Shown here one piece after another: positions 1-8,010 of a DNA stretch of 39,629 bases. Positions within the stretch are counted from its first letter, which is position 1. Each line of letters starts with the position of its first letter. The stretch comes from Lachnospiraceae bacterium. Lineage in GTDB: Bacteria; Bacillota; Clostridia; Lachnospirales; Lachnospiraceae. Both the position numbers and the translations under genes were made by a program. The notes under the pieces were generated by a model, which was not told where the DNA came from, did no database searches, and was given only the letters and a program-made list of their open reading frames with translations. The stretch lies in assembly GCA_016283575.1 (NCBI GenBank), contig JAEEND010000002.1, forward strand, positions 1 through 39,629, in the 5' to 3' direction.

Positions 1-1010
1 TCTGCGGTTTTGTCCCAAGGGTATCTTGCTACGTACGCCGCCATTTTTTCTTTTGCTGTAGTAAAATCCAGCAGGTATTCGTAGCATACGGCTTCATTAA
101 AAAGAAGGACTTTTTCGAACTCCGCATCCTTTAAATTGAGGCCTGAATTAAAAGCAAGAAGGGCGCCTTCGTAGTCGCCGGACTTCATCTTGGCTATGCC
201 GAGGCGATTATATAAAGATGCGTTGTTACCTTTTTCAGTCAAATATGCATTGTACAGGCTTGCCGCATAACTGTAATCACCGATGGCTTCATAGGTTTCC
301 CCAAGCATTAAGATTGTATCGGGATTACTCATGGTTTTTGCGGATTCAAGCAGGGTTCTTGCATTGGAGTAGTCCTTTAAGTAGTAGAGGATAACTCCCT
401 TTTCATAGTCGGACAGGTTCTTTTCATTGGCCTGATAATATGCTTTTAAATAAGATTCGGCGTCGGTTTCATAGCCTGCTTCAAAGTAAGCTTTATATAC
501 AAGAACATGCTTTTCAAAGTCATTTTTATATGCTCCGGTAAACTTGGCAAAATCCGCTTCGGCTCCGGTTTTGTCGGAAAGATTCAGGAAACACACACCA
601 CGGCGATAGTAGGAATCGTAATCCTTTTTCTTTAAATCAAGTATGGCAGTATAAACATCTGCGGCACTTTTGTAATCGGAAAGCTTTTCATAAGCAAGCC
701 CGAGATACCTGTTAGTATCGTAGTCAAGTTCCGTAAGGCCTCCGCGATGCGCATTTAAAGCTTTTATAAATGTGTCCCGGGCATCGGCGTATTGTTCTTT
801 TACCAGATATGCGATTCCGAGGGCTCTTAAGTTTTCTTCCGTGTCACCTTCTTTTTCCACGGCAAGTTCAAAGGTCTTTACGGCATTCTCGAAATCACCT
901 TTGTCATAATAATTCCAGGCTTCGTTATAGAGTATGCCGGGTTTTTCTTTGCCACAACCTGCAAGTGTCATGACGGAAATCATAAATATAGTAAGTATTC
1001 TTTTTTTCAT
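1..1010 (-). CDS. TPR-repeat lipoprotein, C-terminus cut by window edge
   Basis: The frame is open from an ATG at 1010 to base 1, so about 336 N-terminal codons are visible and the end is missing. The product starts with a lysine-rich lipoprotein signal peptide whose lipobox LAGC puts the lipidated cysteine at residue 19, so it should be anchored on the outer face of the membrane. The rest is helical with repeated TPR-like units, recognisable by patterns such as NEAWNYYDKGDFENAVKTF, RYLGLAYEKLSDYKSAADVY and NRLGIAKMKSGDYEGALLAF. TPR arrays are protein-interaction scaffolds; no enzymatic domain is seen in the visible part. A ribosome binding site, AAGGTGAG on the minus strand, supports the start. 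It is transcribed divergently from nrdD. Family assignment is confident; the partner and role are unknown. Confidence 0.85.
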   Translation of the reverse strand, partial: MKKRILTIFMISVMTLAGCGKEKPGILYNEAWNYYDKGDFENAVKTFELAVEKEGDTEENLRALGIAYLVKEQYADARDTFIKALNAHRGGLTELDYDTNRYLGLAYEKLSDYKSAADVYTAILDLKKKDYDSYYRRGVCFLNLSDKTGAEADFAKFTGAYKNDFEKHVLVYKAYFEAGYETDAESYLKAYYQANEKNLSDYEKGVILYYLKDYSNARTLLESAKTMSNPDTILMLGETYEAIGDYSYAASLYNAYLTEKGNNASLYNRLGIAKMKSGDYEGALLAFNSGLNLKDAEFEKVLLFNEAVCYEYLLDFTTAKEKMAAYVARYPWDKTA

Positions 1011-1030
1011 GTGTCTCACCTTTTGAAAAT

Positions 1031-1041
1031 ATTCTAGCACA
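1031..1041 (-). promoter_or_regulatory. Extended -10 promoter of the TPR lipoprotein gene
   Basis: On the minus strand the sequence TGTGCTAGAAT contains a TG-N-TAGAAT extended -10 element about 20 bases before the lipoprotein start codon. No convincing -35 box lies 17 bases upstream, as expected for extended -10 promoters. Inferred from consensus only. Confidence 0.45.
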
Positions 1042-1117
1042 TGCGTAAAAAGAATGGAATAATACCTTGATTTTACGGGAAAAACAGATTGTTGTAGTTA
1101 ATATTCAGAAAAATAAA

Positions 1118-1165
1118 ACACAACATATAGAGTATTTATTACAAAAATCAGACGAGATATTGTGT
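1118..1165 (+). promoter_or_regulatory. Tandem NrdR boxes
   Basis: Two 16-bp sites resemble the NrdR box (acaCwAtATaTwGtgt): ACACAACATATAGAGT at 1118-1133 (14 of 16 positions) and AGACGAGATATTGTGT at 1150-1165 (13 of 16). Their starts are 32 bp apart, about three helical turns, the spacing known for cooperative NrdR binding. They end just upstream of the -35 box of nrdD. NrdR is the ATP/dATP-sensing repressor of ribonucleotide reductase genes, so nrdD is probably under nucleotide-pool control. The nrdR gene itself is not in the window. Confidence 0.8.
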
Positions 1166-1173
1166 TTTTTTCA

Positions 1174-1202
1174 TTGACTTACACAAAAGCTTTTGCTAAA
1201 CT
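1174..1202 (+). promoter_or_regulatory. Sigma-A-type promoter of nrdD
   Basis: TTGACT (1174-1179) and TAAACT (1197-1202) are separated by 17 bp, placing the transcription start near 1209 and leaving a leader of about 35 bases with a ribosome binding site AGGGAG at 1231-1236. Confidence 0.75.
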
Positions 1203-1243
1203 GTGTTTAAAGGGTTTAAGTAAAAAAACAAGGGAGTTTAAAA

Positions 1244-3634
1244 ATGTATCAGGTAGTAAAAAGAAACGGAGAAATTTCAGATTTTACATTAACAAGAATC
1301 AGTGATGCCATTATGAAAGCGTTCGTTGCCACCAATATGGAATACAGCAATGACATTATCGATTTGCTTTCCCTTAGGGTAACCGCTGATTTTCAGCCCA
1401 AGGTGAAGGACGGTCAGGTTCATGTGGAAGATATCCAGGACAGTGTAGAACGTGTTCTTGAACAGGCAGGTTACACCGACGTTGCCAAGGCATACATTCT
1501 CTATCGTAAGCAGAGAGAGAAAATGCGTAACATGAAGTCCACGATCTTAGACTACAAGGACGTTGTTAACGGCTATGTTAAGGTTGAAGACTGGCGTGTT
1601 AAGGAGAACTCCACCGTTACATATTCCGTAGGCGGACTTATCCTTTCCAACTCCGGTGCTGTAACAGCCAACTACTGGCTCAGCGAAATATATGATGAAG
1701 AAATTGCCGAAGCTCACAGAAATGCTGACATTCACATCCATGATCTTTCAATGCTCACAGGCTACTGTGCAGGCTGGAGCTTAAAGCAGCTTATAACAGA
1801 AGGTCTCGGCGGTATCCCCGGTAAGATCACATCTGCTCCTGCAAGACATTTATCGGTTCTTTGCAACCAGATGGTTAACTTCTTAGGTATCATGCAGAAT
1901 GAATGGGCAGGCGCACAGGCTTTCTCATCCTTTGACACATATCTCGCTCCCTTTGTTAAGATAGACAATCTTTCCTATGGCGAAGTTAAGAAGTGTATCG
2001 AAGCCTTTATTTATGGCGTAAATACTCCTTCCCGTTGGGGTACACAGGCTCCTTTCTCAAATATCACTTTGGACTGGACCGTTCCCAATGACTTGGCTGA
2101 GCTTCCCGCTATCGTAGGCGGAAAGCCCCAGGATTTCAAATATAAAGATTGTAAAAAAGAAATGGATATGATCAACAAGGCATTCATCGAAACCATGATC
2201 GAAGGTGATGCCAACGGACGCGGATTCCAGTATCCCATCCCTACATACTCCATTACAAAAGACTTTGACTGGTCAGAAACAGAAAACAACAAGCTTCTTT
2301 TCGAAATGACATCAAAGTACGGAACACCTTATTTCTCCAACTATATCAATTCCGATATGGAGCCTTCGGACGTTCGTTCCATGTGCTGCAGACTGCGTCT
2401 TGATTTAAGAGAATTAAGAAAGAAGACCGGCGGATACTTCGGTTCCGGCGAATCCACAGGTTCCGTAGGCGTTGTTACCATTAACATGCCTCGTATTGCA
2501 TACCTTTCAACATCAAAGGATGACTTCTACAAGAGACTTAACAGACTCATGGATATTTCGGCAAGATCTCTTAAGGTTAAGAGAGGAGTTATTTCAAAGC
2601 TTCTTGAAGAAGGCTTATATCCTTACACAAAGAGATATCTTGGTTCATTTGACAATCACTTCTCAACCATCGGCCTTGTGGGCATGAATGAAGTTGGTTT
2701 AAATGCTAACTGGCTTCGTGCAGACATGACTGATAAGAGGACTCAGGAATTCACCAAGGAAGTTTTGAATCACATGAGAAACCGCCTCCAGGATTACCAG
2801 GAGCAGTACGGTGACCTCTACAACCTTGAAGCAACTCCCGCAGAAAGTACTTCTTACAGACTTGCCAAGAATGATAAGAAACGTTATCCCGCAATTAAAA
2901 CAGCAGGTAAGCCCGGTGACACACCTTACTACACCAATTCATCCCATCTTCCTGTGGATTACACAAGTGATATCTTTGATGCTCTTGATATTCAGGATGA
3001 ATTGCAGACTCTTTACACTTCGGGAACCGTATTCCATGCATTCCTCGGTGAAAAGCTTCCTGACTGGAAAGCAGCAGCAAACCTTGTTAAGACAATAGCT
3101 GACAATTATAAATTGCCTTATTACACACTTTCTCCTACATATTCAATCTGTAAGAATCACGGATATCTTGCAGGAGAAAAGAAGACCTGTCCTTACTGTG
3201 GCGAAGTAACCGAAGTATACAGCCGTATCACAGGTTACTACAGACCGGTTCAGAACTGGAACGATGGTAAGACTCAGGAATATAAGAATCGTATCACCTA
3301 CGATATTGGAAAATCTTCTCTTAAGCGCCCCTTCACCAAGGTGGTTACAGTAACCAATACCGAAGATGAAGTTGATGTAAAAGTGGACAGTCCCGAAAGC
3401 GTGAGATATTTATTCACCACCAAGACCTGCCCCAACTGCAAACTTGCCAAGGAAATGCTTCAGGGCGTTGATTACCTCGTAATTGATGCGGAAGAAAATC
3501 CCGAACTTGTTGAAAAGTACCGCATCATGCAGGCACCCACTCTTGTGGAAGTGAACGGTGATACATTCACAAAATATGCCAATGCATCCAACATCAAAAA
3601 ATATGTTGAATCATTAAATACAGTTCTTGCATAA
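1244..3634 (+). CDS. nrdD: Anaerobic (class III) ribonucleoside-triphosphate reductase with C-terminal redoxin domain
   Basis: Reduces ribonucleoside triphosphates to deoxyribonucleotides under anaerobiosis using a glycyl radical. Residues 1-95 form an ATP-cone (allosteric nucleotide sensor). The catalytic barrel carries a cysteine in GYCAGW (C175) and the MCCRL pair (C381/C382) where the thiyl radical is expected. A metal-binding cluster is formed by C636, H639, C649 and C652, followed by the glycyl radical motif RITGYY with Gly664. Residues about 718-796 form an additional thioredoxin/glutaredoxin-like domain with a CPNC active site (C729, C732), probably an attached electron donor. At 796 residues it is longer than the roughly 700 of unfused enzymes. 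The radical-SAM activase gene nrdG is not next to it, since a terminator follows directly. ATG start with RBS AGGGAG. Confidence 0.96.
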   Translation: MYQVVKRNGEISDFTLTRISDAIMKAFVATNMEYSNDIIDLLSLRVTADFQPKVKDGQVHVEDIQDSVERVLEQAGYTDVAKAYILYRKQREKMRNMKSTILDYKDVVNGYVKVEDWRVKENSTVTYSVGGLILSNSGAVTANYWLSEIYDEEIAEAHRNADIHIHDLSMLTGYCAGWSLKQLITEGLGGIPGKITSAPARHLSVLCNQMVNFLGIMQNEWAGAQAFSSFDTYLAPFVKIDNLSYGEVKKCIEAFIYGVNTPSRWGTQAPFSNITLDWTVPNDLAELPAIVGGKPQDFKYKDCKKEMDMINKAFIETMIEGDANGRGFQYPIPTYSITKDFDWSETENNKLLFEMTSKYGTPYFSNYINSDMEPSDVRSMCCRLRLDLRELRKKTGGYFGSGESTGSVGVVTINMPRIAYLSTSKDDFYKRLNRLMDISARSLKVKRGVISKLLEEGLYPYTKRYLGSFDNHFSTIGLVGMNEVGLNANWLRADMTDKRTQEFTKEVLNHMRNRLQDYQEQYGDLYNLEATPAESTSYRLAKNDKKRYPAIKTAGKPGDTPYYTNSSHLPVDYTSDIFDALDIQDELQTLYTSGTVFHAFLGEKLPDWKAAANLVKTIADNYKLPYYTLSPTYSICKNHGYLAGEKKTCPYCGEVTEVYSRITGYYRPVQNWNDGKTQEYKNRITYDIGKSSLKRPFTKVVTVTNTEDEVDVKVDSPESVRYLFTTKTCPNCKLAKEMLQGVDYLVIDAEENPELVEKYRIMQAPTLVEVNGDTFTKYANASNIKKYVESLNTVLA

Positions 3635-3661
3635 CTCGTAGGGGAGTTATAGATAGAAGAG

Positions 3662-3690
3662 GCCCGGGCACCTGCCCGGGCTTATTTTTG
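3662..3690 (+). terminator. Rho-independent terminator of nrdD
   Basis: Perfect 8-bp GC stem GCCCGGGC/GCCCGGGC with loop ACCT, followed by TTATTTTTG, 27 bases after the nrdD stop codon. Confidence 0.92.
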
Positions 3691-3700
3691 TGTAAATCAT

Positions 3701-3727
3701 CCCCTTGCATACAAGGGGGTTTTATTG
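3701..3727 (+). terminator. Second hairpin with T-rich tail before pyrF
   Basis: A 7-bp stem CCCCTTG/CAAGGGG with loop CATA is followed by GTTTTATT. It may be a back-up terminator for nrdD or an attenuator for pyrF; no PyrR-binding consensus could be recognised here. No clear promoter is visible between this hairpin and pyrF. Confidence 0.55.
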
Positions 3728-3757
3728 TATCGTAAATTAAAAATGCGAGGTGGCGAC

Positions 3758-4675
3758 ATGATTAATAAGCTGGTTAATGACATTAAGAAGAAAGAAGCGC
3801 CTATTGTGGTAGGCTTGGATCCTACTCTCAAGCTGGTTCCGGAGTGGGTTCTTGAAAAGAATTACAAAGAATACGGCGAGAACTTAAAGGCGGTAGGAGA
3901 AGCAATTTTTGAATATAATAAGGCAATTGTGGATGCTGTGGCAGATTTGGTTCCTGCAGTTAAGCCTCAGATTGCAATGTATGAGCAGTTCGGTATCGAA
4001 GGCATGATCGCTTTCAAAAAGACTGTTGACTACTGTAAAGAAAAGGATTTAACCGTAATCGCCGATATTAAGCGCGGTGATATCGGATCTACCAGTGAAG
4101 CCTATGCTTTGGGACACCTCGGACATGTTAATATAAACGGAAAATCTTTTGCGGGATTTGATGAAGACTTCGCAACTGTAAATCCTTATCTCGGAGTGGA
4201 CGGCATCAAGCCTTTTATAGATGTATGTGCCAAGGAAAAGAAGGGTATCTTCGTACTTGTTAAAACATCAAACCCCAGTTCCGGAGAATTCCAGGATCGA
4301 TTAATAGACGGAAAGCCCCTTTATGAAGAAGTAGCCATGAAGGTAAAAGAATGGGGCGAATCCCTTATGGGTGATGAATACAGCTATGTGGGCGCTGTTG
4401 TAGGTGCTACATATCCTGAAATGGGCGCTTATTTAAGAAAAGTAATGCCTAAAAACTATATTCTTGTACCGGGTTACGGTGCTCAGGGTGGAACGGGAAA
4501 AGACTTAAAGGCATTCTTTAATGAGGATGGTCTCGGTGCCATCATAAATTCTTCAAGAGGCATTATCGGAGCATACAAGCAGGAAAAGTATGCACGCTTC
4601 GGTGAAAAGAATTATTATGATGCTGCAAGACAGGCTGTCATAGATATGAAAGAAGACATTAAAAACGCCCTGTAA
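3758..4675 (+). CDS. pyrF: Orotidine 5'-phosphate decarboxylase (group 2)
   Basis: Decarboxylates OMP to UMP, the last step of de novo pyrimidine synthesis. The 305-residue length fits the longer group-2 (PyrF type 2) family rather than the roughly 230-residue type. The catalytic D-x-K-x-x-D motif is seen as ADIKRGDIG with D103, K105 and D108, and the C-terminal phosphate-binding region reads VPGYGAQGG followed by INSSRGI. The ATG at 3758 is chosen because GAGGTGG sits 4 bases upstream; upstream in-frame TTG and ATG codons (3725, 3743) would add residues not expected in the family and lack an RBS. It is followed after 84 bases by pyrE, which catalyses the preceding step. Confidence 0.94.
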   Translation: MINKLVNDIKKKEAPIVVGLDPTLKLVPEWVLEKNYKEYGENLKAVGEAIFEYNKAIVDAVADLVPAVKPQIAMYEQFGIEGMIAFKKTVDYCKEKDLTVIADIKRGDIGSTSEAYALGHLGHVNINGKSFAGFDEDFATVNPYLGVDGIKPFIDVCAKEKKGIFVLVKTSNPSSGEFQDRLIDGKPLYEEVAMKVKEWGESLMGDEYSYVGAVVGATYPEMGAYLRKVMPKNYILVPGYGAQGGTGKDLKAFFNEDGLGAIINSSRGIIGAYKQEKYARFGEKNYYDAARQAVIDMKEDIKNAL

Positions 4676-4714
4676 TTCTACACTTTGAACATTGAGTTTA
4701 TTGTTTGATTATGG

Positions 4715-4730
4715 CAACATACATATGTTG
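4715..4730. repeat. Inverted repeat upstream of pyrE
   Basis: CAACATA/TATGTTG with a 2-base centre, 29 bases before the pyrE start codon in the pyrF-pyrE gap. It could be an operator half-site pair or a weak RNA hairpin. No T-run follows, so it is not a standard terminator. Confidence 0.4.
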
Positions 4731-4759
4731 AGTAAATTTAGATACACAGGGAGGTCCAT

Positions 4760-5434
4760 ATGGAAAGATATAAAGAGGAATTCATTGAATTCATGGTAGA
4801 ATCCGATGTGCTTAAATTCGGTGACTTTACCTTAAAGAGCGGAAGAAAATCCCCCTTCTTTATGAATGCGGGAGCCTATGTTACAGGTTCACAGCTCATG
4901 AGACTTGGCGAATATTATGCAAAAGCTATTTTTGACCGATTCGGTACTGATTTTGATGTACTTTTCGGACCTGCCTATAAGGGTATTCCTTTATCTGTAG
5001 CAACAGTAATTGCCTTTTCCAAGCTCTACGGAAAAGAGATTCGCTATTGCTCCAACAGAAAGGAAGAAAAGGACCACGGTGACGCAGGAATACTCCTTGG
5101 GTCAAAGCTTAAGGACGGCGACAGAGTGGTAATTATCGAAGATGTTACAACCTCCGGTAAGTCAATTGAAGAGACCTTCCCCATTATCACAGGCTGCGCG
5201 GATATTAAGATTCTCGGCCTTATGGTTTCTTTGAACAGAATGGAACGTGGTAAGGGCGATAAATGCGCTCTTGATGAGATTAAGGATCTTTACGGATTCA
5301 ACACGGCAGCCATTGTATCCATGGCTGAAGTAAGAGAGTACCTCTACAACCGTGAAGTTAACGGTCGAGTTGTAATCGACGATGAAATAAATAACAGAAT
5401 AGATGCGTATTATAAAGAATATGGCGCGGTTTAA
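4760..5434 (+). CDS. pyrE: Orotate phosphoribosyltransferase
   Basis: Transfers phosphoribose from PRPP to orotate to make OMP, the substrate of the upstream PyrF. The 224-residue protein has the type I PRTase fold. The orotate-side region reads FGDFTLKSGRKSPFFMNAG, the flexible catalytic region contains NRKEEKDHGDAG, and the PRPP-binding loop is VVIIEDVTTSGKS at about residues 127-139. The start is fixed by GGGAGG 5 bases upstream of the ATG. The stop codon lies in the loop of a terminator hairpin, so pyrF-pyrE appears to be a two-gene unit. Confidence 0.95.
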   Translation: MERYKEEFIEFMVESDVLKFGDFTLKSGRKSPFFMNAGAYVTGSQLMRLGEYYAKAIFDRFGTDFDVLFGPAYKGIPLSVATVIAFSKLYGKEIRYCSNRKEEKDHGDAGILLGSKLKDGDRVVIIEDVTTSGKSIEETFPIITGCADIKILGLMVSLNRMERGKGDKCALDEIKDLYGFNTAAIVSMAEVREYLYNREVNGRVVIDDEINNRIDAYYKEYGAV

Positions 5435-5454
5435 TTACCGTGCCTTTTTCTTTC
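5423..5454 (+). terminator. Terminator overlapping the pyrE stop codon
   Basis: Stem GGCGCGGT (5423-5430) pairs with ACCGTGCC (5437-5444), including one G.U pair. The 6-base loop contains the pyrE TAA, and TTTTTCTTTC follows. Confidence 0.85.
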
Positions 5455-5491
5455 TTAAATTTTTAAATTTTCATGAACTTATCGATATATC

Positions 5492-5520
5492 TTGCAGATT
5501 CTCCGAGATAACGATACAAT
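5492..5520 (+). promoter_or_regulatory. Promoter for the membrane-protein/purEMND unit
   Basis: TTGCAG (5492-5497) and TACAAT (5515-5520) are exactly 17 bp apart. Transcription should begin near 5526-5528, only a few bases before the ATG at 5530. The unit is separated from pyrE by a terminator, so this promoter probably drives the small membrane protein and purE-purM-purN-purD. Confidence 0.7.
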
Positions 5521-5529
5521 ATATTGTGT

Positions 5530-5847
5530 ATGAGTAAAAATAGGCGAAATATTCAGTATACCAATAAAAAACACTCCGAAAAGGGCATTTTTGCCACTAT
5601 TTTAGGGGTTATTTCCTTTGTGACCATTATAATTGCCATTGTGCTTTCATATTTTAAGCGCGGTGAGATTAAAGGGTCCGTGGGGGCCGCCATGTTCCTT
5701 GTAATGTTATTTTCCGGAGCGGGTACCATCCTCGGTGTTGTTGCAAGAAAAGAAGAAGATATATTCATGGTATTTCCCAATACGGGAATAGTGATCAATG
5801 TGATAAATTTGTTGATGATAAGCGCCATTCTATATGCAGGCGTTTAA
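5530..5847 (+). CDS. Small integral membrane protein, unknown function
   Basis: A 105-residue protein with a basic N-terminus (SKNRRNIQYTNKKHSEK) and three hydrophobic segments at about residues 20-41, 48-71 and 80-104. I do not recognise its function. It lies 18 bases upstream of purE and appears co-transcribed with the purine genes, which may or may not be meaningful. The start is uncertain: the ATG at 5530 has no Shine-Dalgarno sequence and lies almost on the predicted transcription start, suggesting leaderless translation. An in-frame TTG at 5524 would fall outside or at the edge of the transcript. No homologous catalytic motif is visible. Confidence 0.75.
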   Translation: MSKNRRNIQYTNKKHSEKGIFATILGVISFVTIIIAIVLSYFKRGEIKGSVGAAMFLVMLFSGAGTILGVVARKEEDIFMVFPNTGIVINVINLLMISAILYAGV

Positions 5848-5865
5848 AATAGAAAGGGTTTTATT

Positions 5866-6372
5866 ATGGCTTTGGTTTCAATTGTAATGGGAAGCGATTC
5901 GGACATGCCGGTTATGAGCAAGGCAGCCGATGTATTGGAGGAATTGGGAGTTTCTTTTGAAATGACCATCATTTCGGCTCACAGAGAGCCCGACACTTTC
6001 TTTGAATATGCCAAAACCGCTGAAGAAAGAGGCGTTAAGGTTATTATTGCGGGAGCAGGAATGGCAGCACACTTACCCGGTATGTGCGCAGCGATCTTCC
6101 CCATGCCGGTAATCGGTATCCCCATGCATACCACAAGTCTCGGCGGTAAGGATTCACTTTATTCCATCGTGCAGATGCCGTCAGGTATTCCTGTTGCAAC
6201 AGTGGCAATTAACGGAGGAACCAATGCAGGCATACTTGCAGCGAAGATTCTTTCCGTGTCTGACAGTGAGCTTCTTAAAAAGCTTAAGGCTTACACAGAG
6301 AACATGAAGGAAGCTGTCGAAAAGAAAGATGCAAAATTAAAAGAAGTCGGTTACAAGAATTATTCAAAATAA
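5866..6372 (+). CDS. purE: N5-carboxyaminoimidazole ribonucleotide mutase (class I PurE)
   Basis: Converts N5-CAIR to CAIR in de novo purine synthesis. The 168-residue protein has the signature GSDSDMPVM near the N-terminus, the SAHREP loop with the catalytic histidine, and the AGAGMAAHLPGM segment typical of bacterial class I PurE. It starts a tight purE-purM-purN-purD run (gaps of 10 bases or overlap). The start codon is preceded by GAAAGG with a rather long 9-base spacer. The partner purK, which makes N5-CAIR, is not in the window. Confidence 0.96.
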   Translation: MALVSIVMGSDSDMPVMSKAADVLEELGVSFEMTIISAHREPDTFFEYAKTAEERGVKVIIAGAGMAAHLPGMCAAIFPMPVIGIPMHTTSLGGKDSLYSIVQMPSGIPVATVAINGGTNAGILAAKILSVSDSELLKKLKAYTENMKEAVEKKDAKLKEVGYKNYSK

Positions 6373-6382
6373 AGGAGTAAAT

Positions 6383-7408
6383 ATGGATTACAAGTCATCC
6401 GGTGTTGATATCGAAGCAGGATATCAGTCAGTAGAATTAATGAAAAAATATGTTAAGGAGACCATGAGACCCGAAGTATTGGGTGGCCTCGGCGGCTTTT
6501 CCGGAGCCTTTTCTTTATCAAAGATAAAAGAAATGGAAGACCCCGTTCTTTTGTCAGGTACGGATGGATGCGGCACCAAGGTTAAGCTTGCTTTCTTGCT
6601 TGACAAGCATGACACCATCGGAATCGATGCGGTTGCAATGTGTGTTAATGACGTAGCATGTGCAGGTGGCGAACCCTTATTTTTCCTAGATTATATTGCA
6701 TGCGGCAAGAACTATCCCGAAAAGATCGCGACCATTGTAAAGGGTGTTGCGGAAGGCTGTAAGCAGTCAGAATGCGCATTGATCGGCGGCGAAACTGCAG
6801 AACATCCCGGACTTATGCCCGAAGACGAATACGACCTCGCAGGTTTCTCTGTAGGTGTGGTTGACAGAAAAGATCTGATCACAGGTGAAAATATCAAAGA
6901 AGGCGACGTGCTTATCGGCATCGCTTCTTCAGGTGTTCATTCAAACGGGTTCTCTTTGGTAAGAAAAGTATTTGAAATGACCAAGGAAAGCTTAAATACA
7001 TATTATGAAGAACTCGGAAAGACTCTCGGCGAAGCTTTGATCGAGCCCACAAGAATCTATGTTAAGGCTCTTAAAAAGGTAAAAGAAGCAGGCGTCAAGA
7101 TCAAGGGCTGCAGCCATATTACCGGCGGCGGTTTCTATGAAAACATTCCCAGAATGCTTCCTGATAATATCGTAGCAGTAGTTAAAAAGGACAGCTACGA
7201 AGTGCCTGCAATCTTTAAGATGCTTAAGAAGACAGGTAACATCGCGGAAGAAATGATGTACAACACATTCAATATGGGTGTCGGCATGGTAGTATGCGTT
7301 GACAAAGCCGATGTGGAAGCAACCATGGAAGCTATAAGAAGCGCAGGGGATACCTGCTTTGTACTCGGCGAAACAAAGAACGGCACAAAGGGTGTTGAAT
7401 TATGTTAA
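6383..7408 (+). CDS. purM: Phosphoribosylformylglycinamidine cyclo-ligase (AIR synthetase)
   Basis: Closes the imidazole ring of FGAM with ATP to give AIR. The 341-residue length is typical. Diagnostic segments include LSGTDGCGTKVKLAF, the ATP-site stretch AMCVNDVACAGGEPLFFLDY, LIGGETAEHPG and GCSHITGGGFYENIPR. A strong RBS (AAAGGAG) lies just before the ATG, 10 bases after purE. The last codons overlap the purN start by 7 bases, indicating translational coupling. It uses the product of PurL, whose gene lies about 11.5 kb downstream in another unit. Confidence 0.97.
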   Translation: MDYKSSGVDIEAGYQSVELMKKYVKETMRPEVLGGLGGFSGAFSLSKIKEMEDPVLLSGTDGCGTKVKLAFLLDKHDTIGIDAVAMCVNDVACAGGEPLFFLDYIACGKNYPEKIATIVKGVAEGCKQSECALIGGETAEHPGLMPEDEYDLAGFSVGVVDRKDLITGENIKEGDVLIGIASSGVHSNGFSLVRKVFEMTKESLNTYYEELGKTLGEALIEPTRIYVKALKKVKEAGVKIKGCSHITGGGFYENIPRMLPDNIVAVVKKDSYEVPAIFKMLKKTGNIAEEMMYNTFNMGVGMVVCVDKADVEATMEAIRSAGDTCFVLGETKNGTKGVELC

Positions 7409-8010
7409 GAATGGTAGTGTGTGTTTCCGGCGGAGGCACCAATTTAGGCGCGATCTTTGAAGCCATGGATAAGGGAATTATAAGAGACGCGGAGATCTGC
7501 GAAGTAATAAGCAATAATAAGAATGCTTATGCTTTAACGAGAGCAGCGGAGAGAAATGTGTCCGCTAAATGCGTATCCCCCAAGGATTTTGAAAACCGCG
7601 AAGCCTTCAACGAAGCCTTGTTAAAAGAAATCGATTCTGTAAATCCGGATCTTGTGGTTTTGGCAGGCTTCCTTGTTAACGTACCGGAAATCATAATAAG
7701 AAAATATAAAAACAGGATCATAAATATCCATCCTTCATTAATACCTTCTTTTTGCGGAAAGGGATATTACGGTCTCAAGGTTCACGAAGGCGTCCTTGCA
7801 AGAGGCGTAAAGGTTACCGGCGCCACGGTACACTTTGTGGATGAAGGCATTGACACAGGAAAGATTCTTTGTCAGAAGGCTGTATATGTAGAGGATGGCG
7901 ACACTCCCGAGGTGCTTCAGAGAAGAGTCATGGAGCAGGCGGAATGGCAGATCCTTCCCGAGATAATCGGTAAGATTGCACGAAAAGAAATTAAAATAGG
8001 GGACCAGTAA
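7402..8010 (+). CDS. purN: Phosphoribosylglycinamide formyltransferase (10-formyl-THF dependent)
   Basis: Formylates GAR to FGAR using 10-formyl-tetrahydrofolate. The 202-residue protein opens with the substrate-binding VCVSGGGTNLGAIF loop and contains the catalytic Asn/His motif INIHPSLIPSF and the essential Asp in HFVDEGIDTGKIL. The ATG at 7402 overlaps the end of purM; an ATG three codons further on (7411) is an alternative start. The stop codon directly precedes the purD ATG. Confidence 0.96.
   Translation: MLRMVVCVSGGGTNLGAIFEAMDKGIIRDAEICEVISNNKNAYALTRAAERNVSAKCVSPKDFENREAFNEALLKEIDSVNPDLVVLAGFLVNVPEIIIRKYKNRIINIHPSLIPSFCGKGYYGLKVHEGVLARGVKVTGATVHFVDEGIDTGKILCQKAVYVEDGDTPEVLQRRVMEQAEWQILPEIIGKIARKEIKIGDQ

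Noticed and set aside
770-973. Short + strand open frame
   Set aside because: It lies antisense to the TPR lipoprotein, which has a signal peptide, repeat structure and RBS; the + frame has none of these.
3725-3757. Upstream TTG or ATG start for pyrF
   Set aside because: These codons sit in or just after a hairpin, have no RBS and would add residues absent from the family; the ATG at 3758 has a well-placed GAGGTGG.
3691-3757. PyrR-type attenuator or riboswitch before pyrF
   Set aside because: Only a simple hairpin is present; no PyrR-binding consensus or competing anti-terminator could be found.
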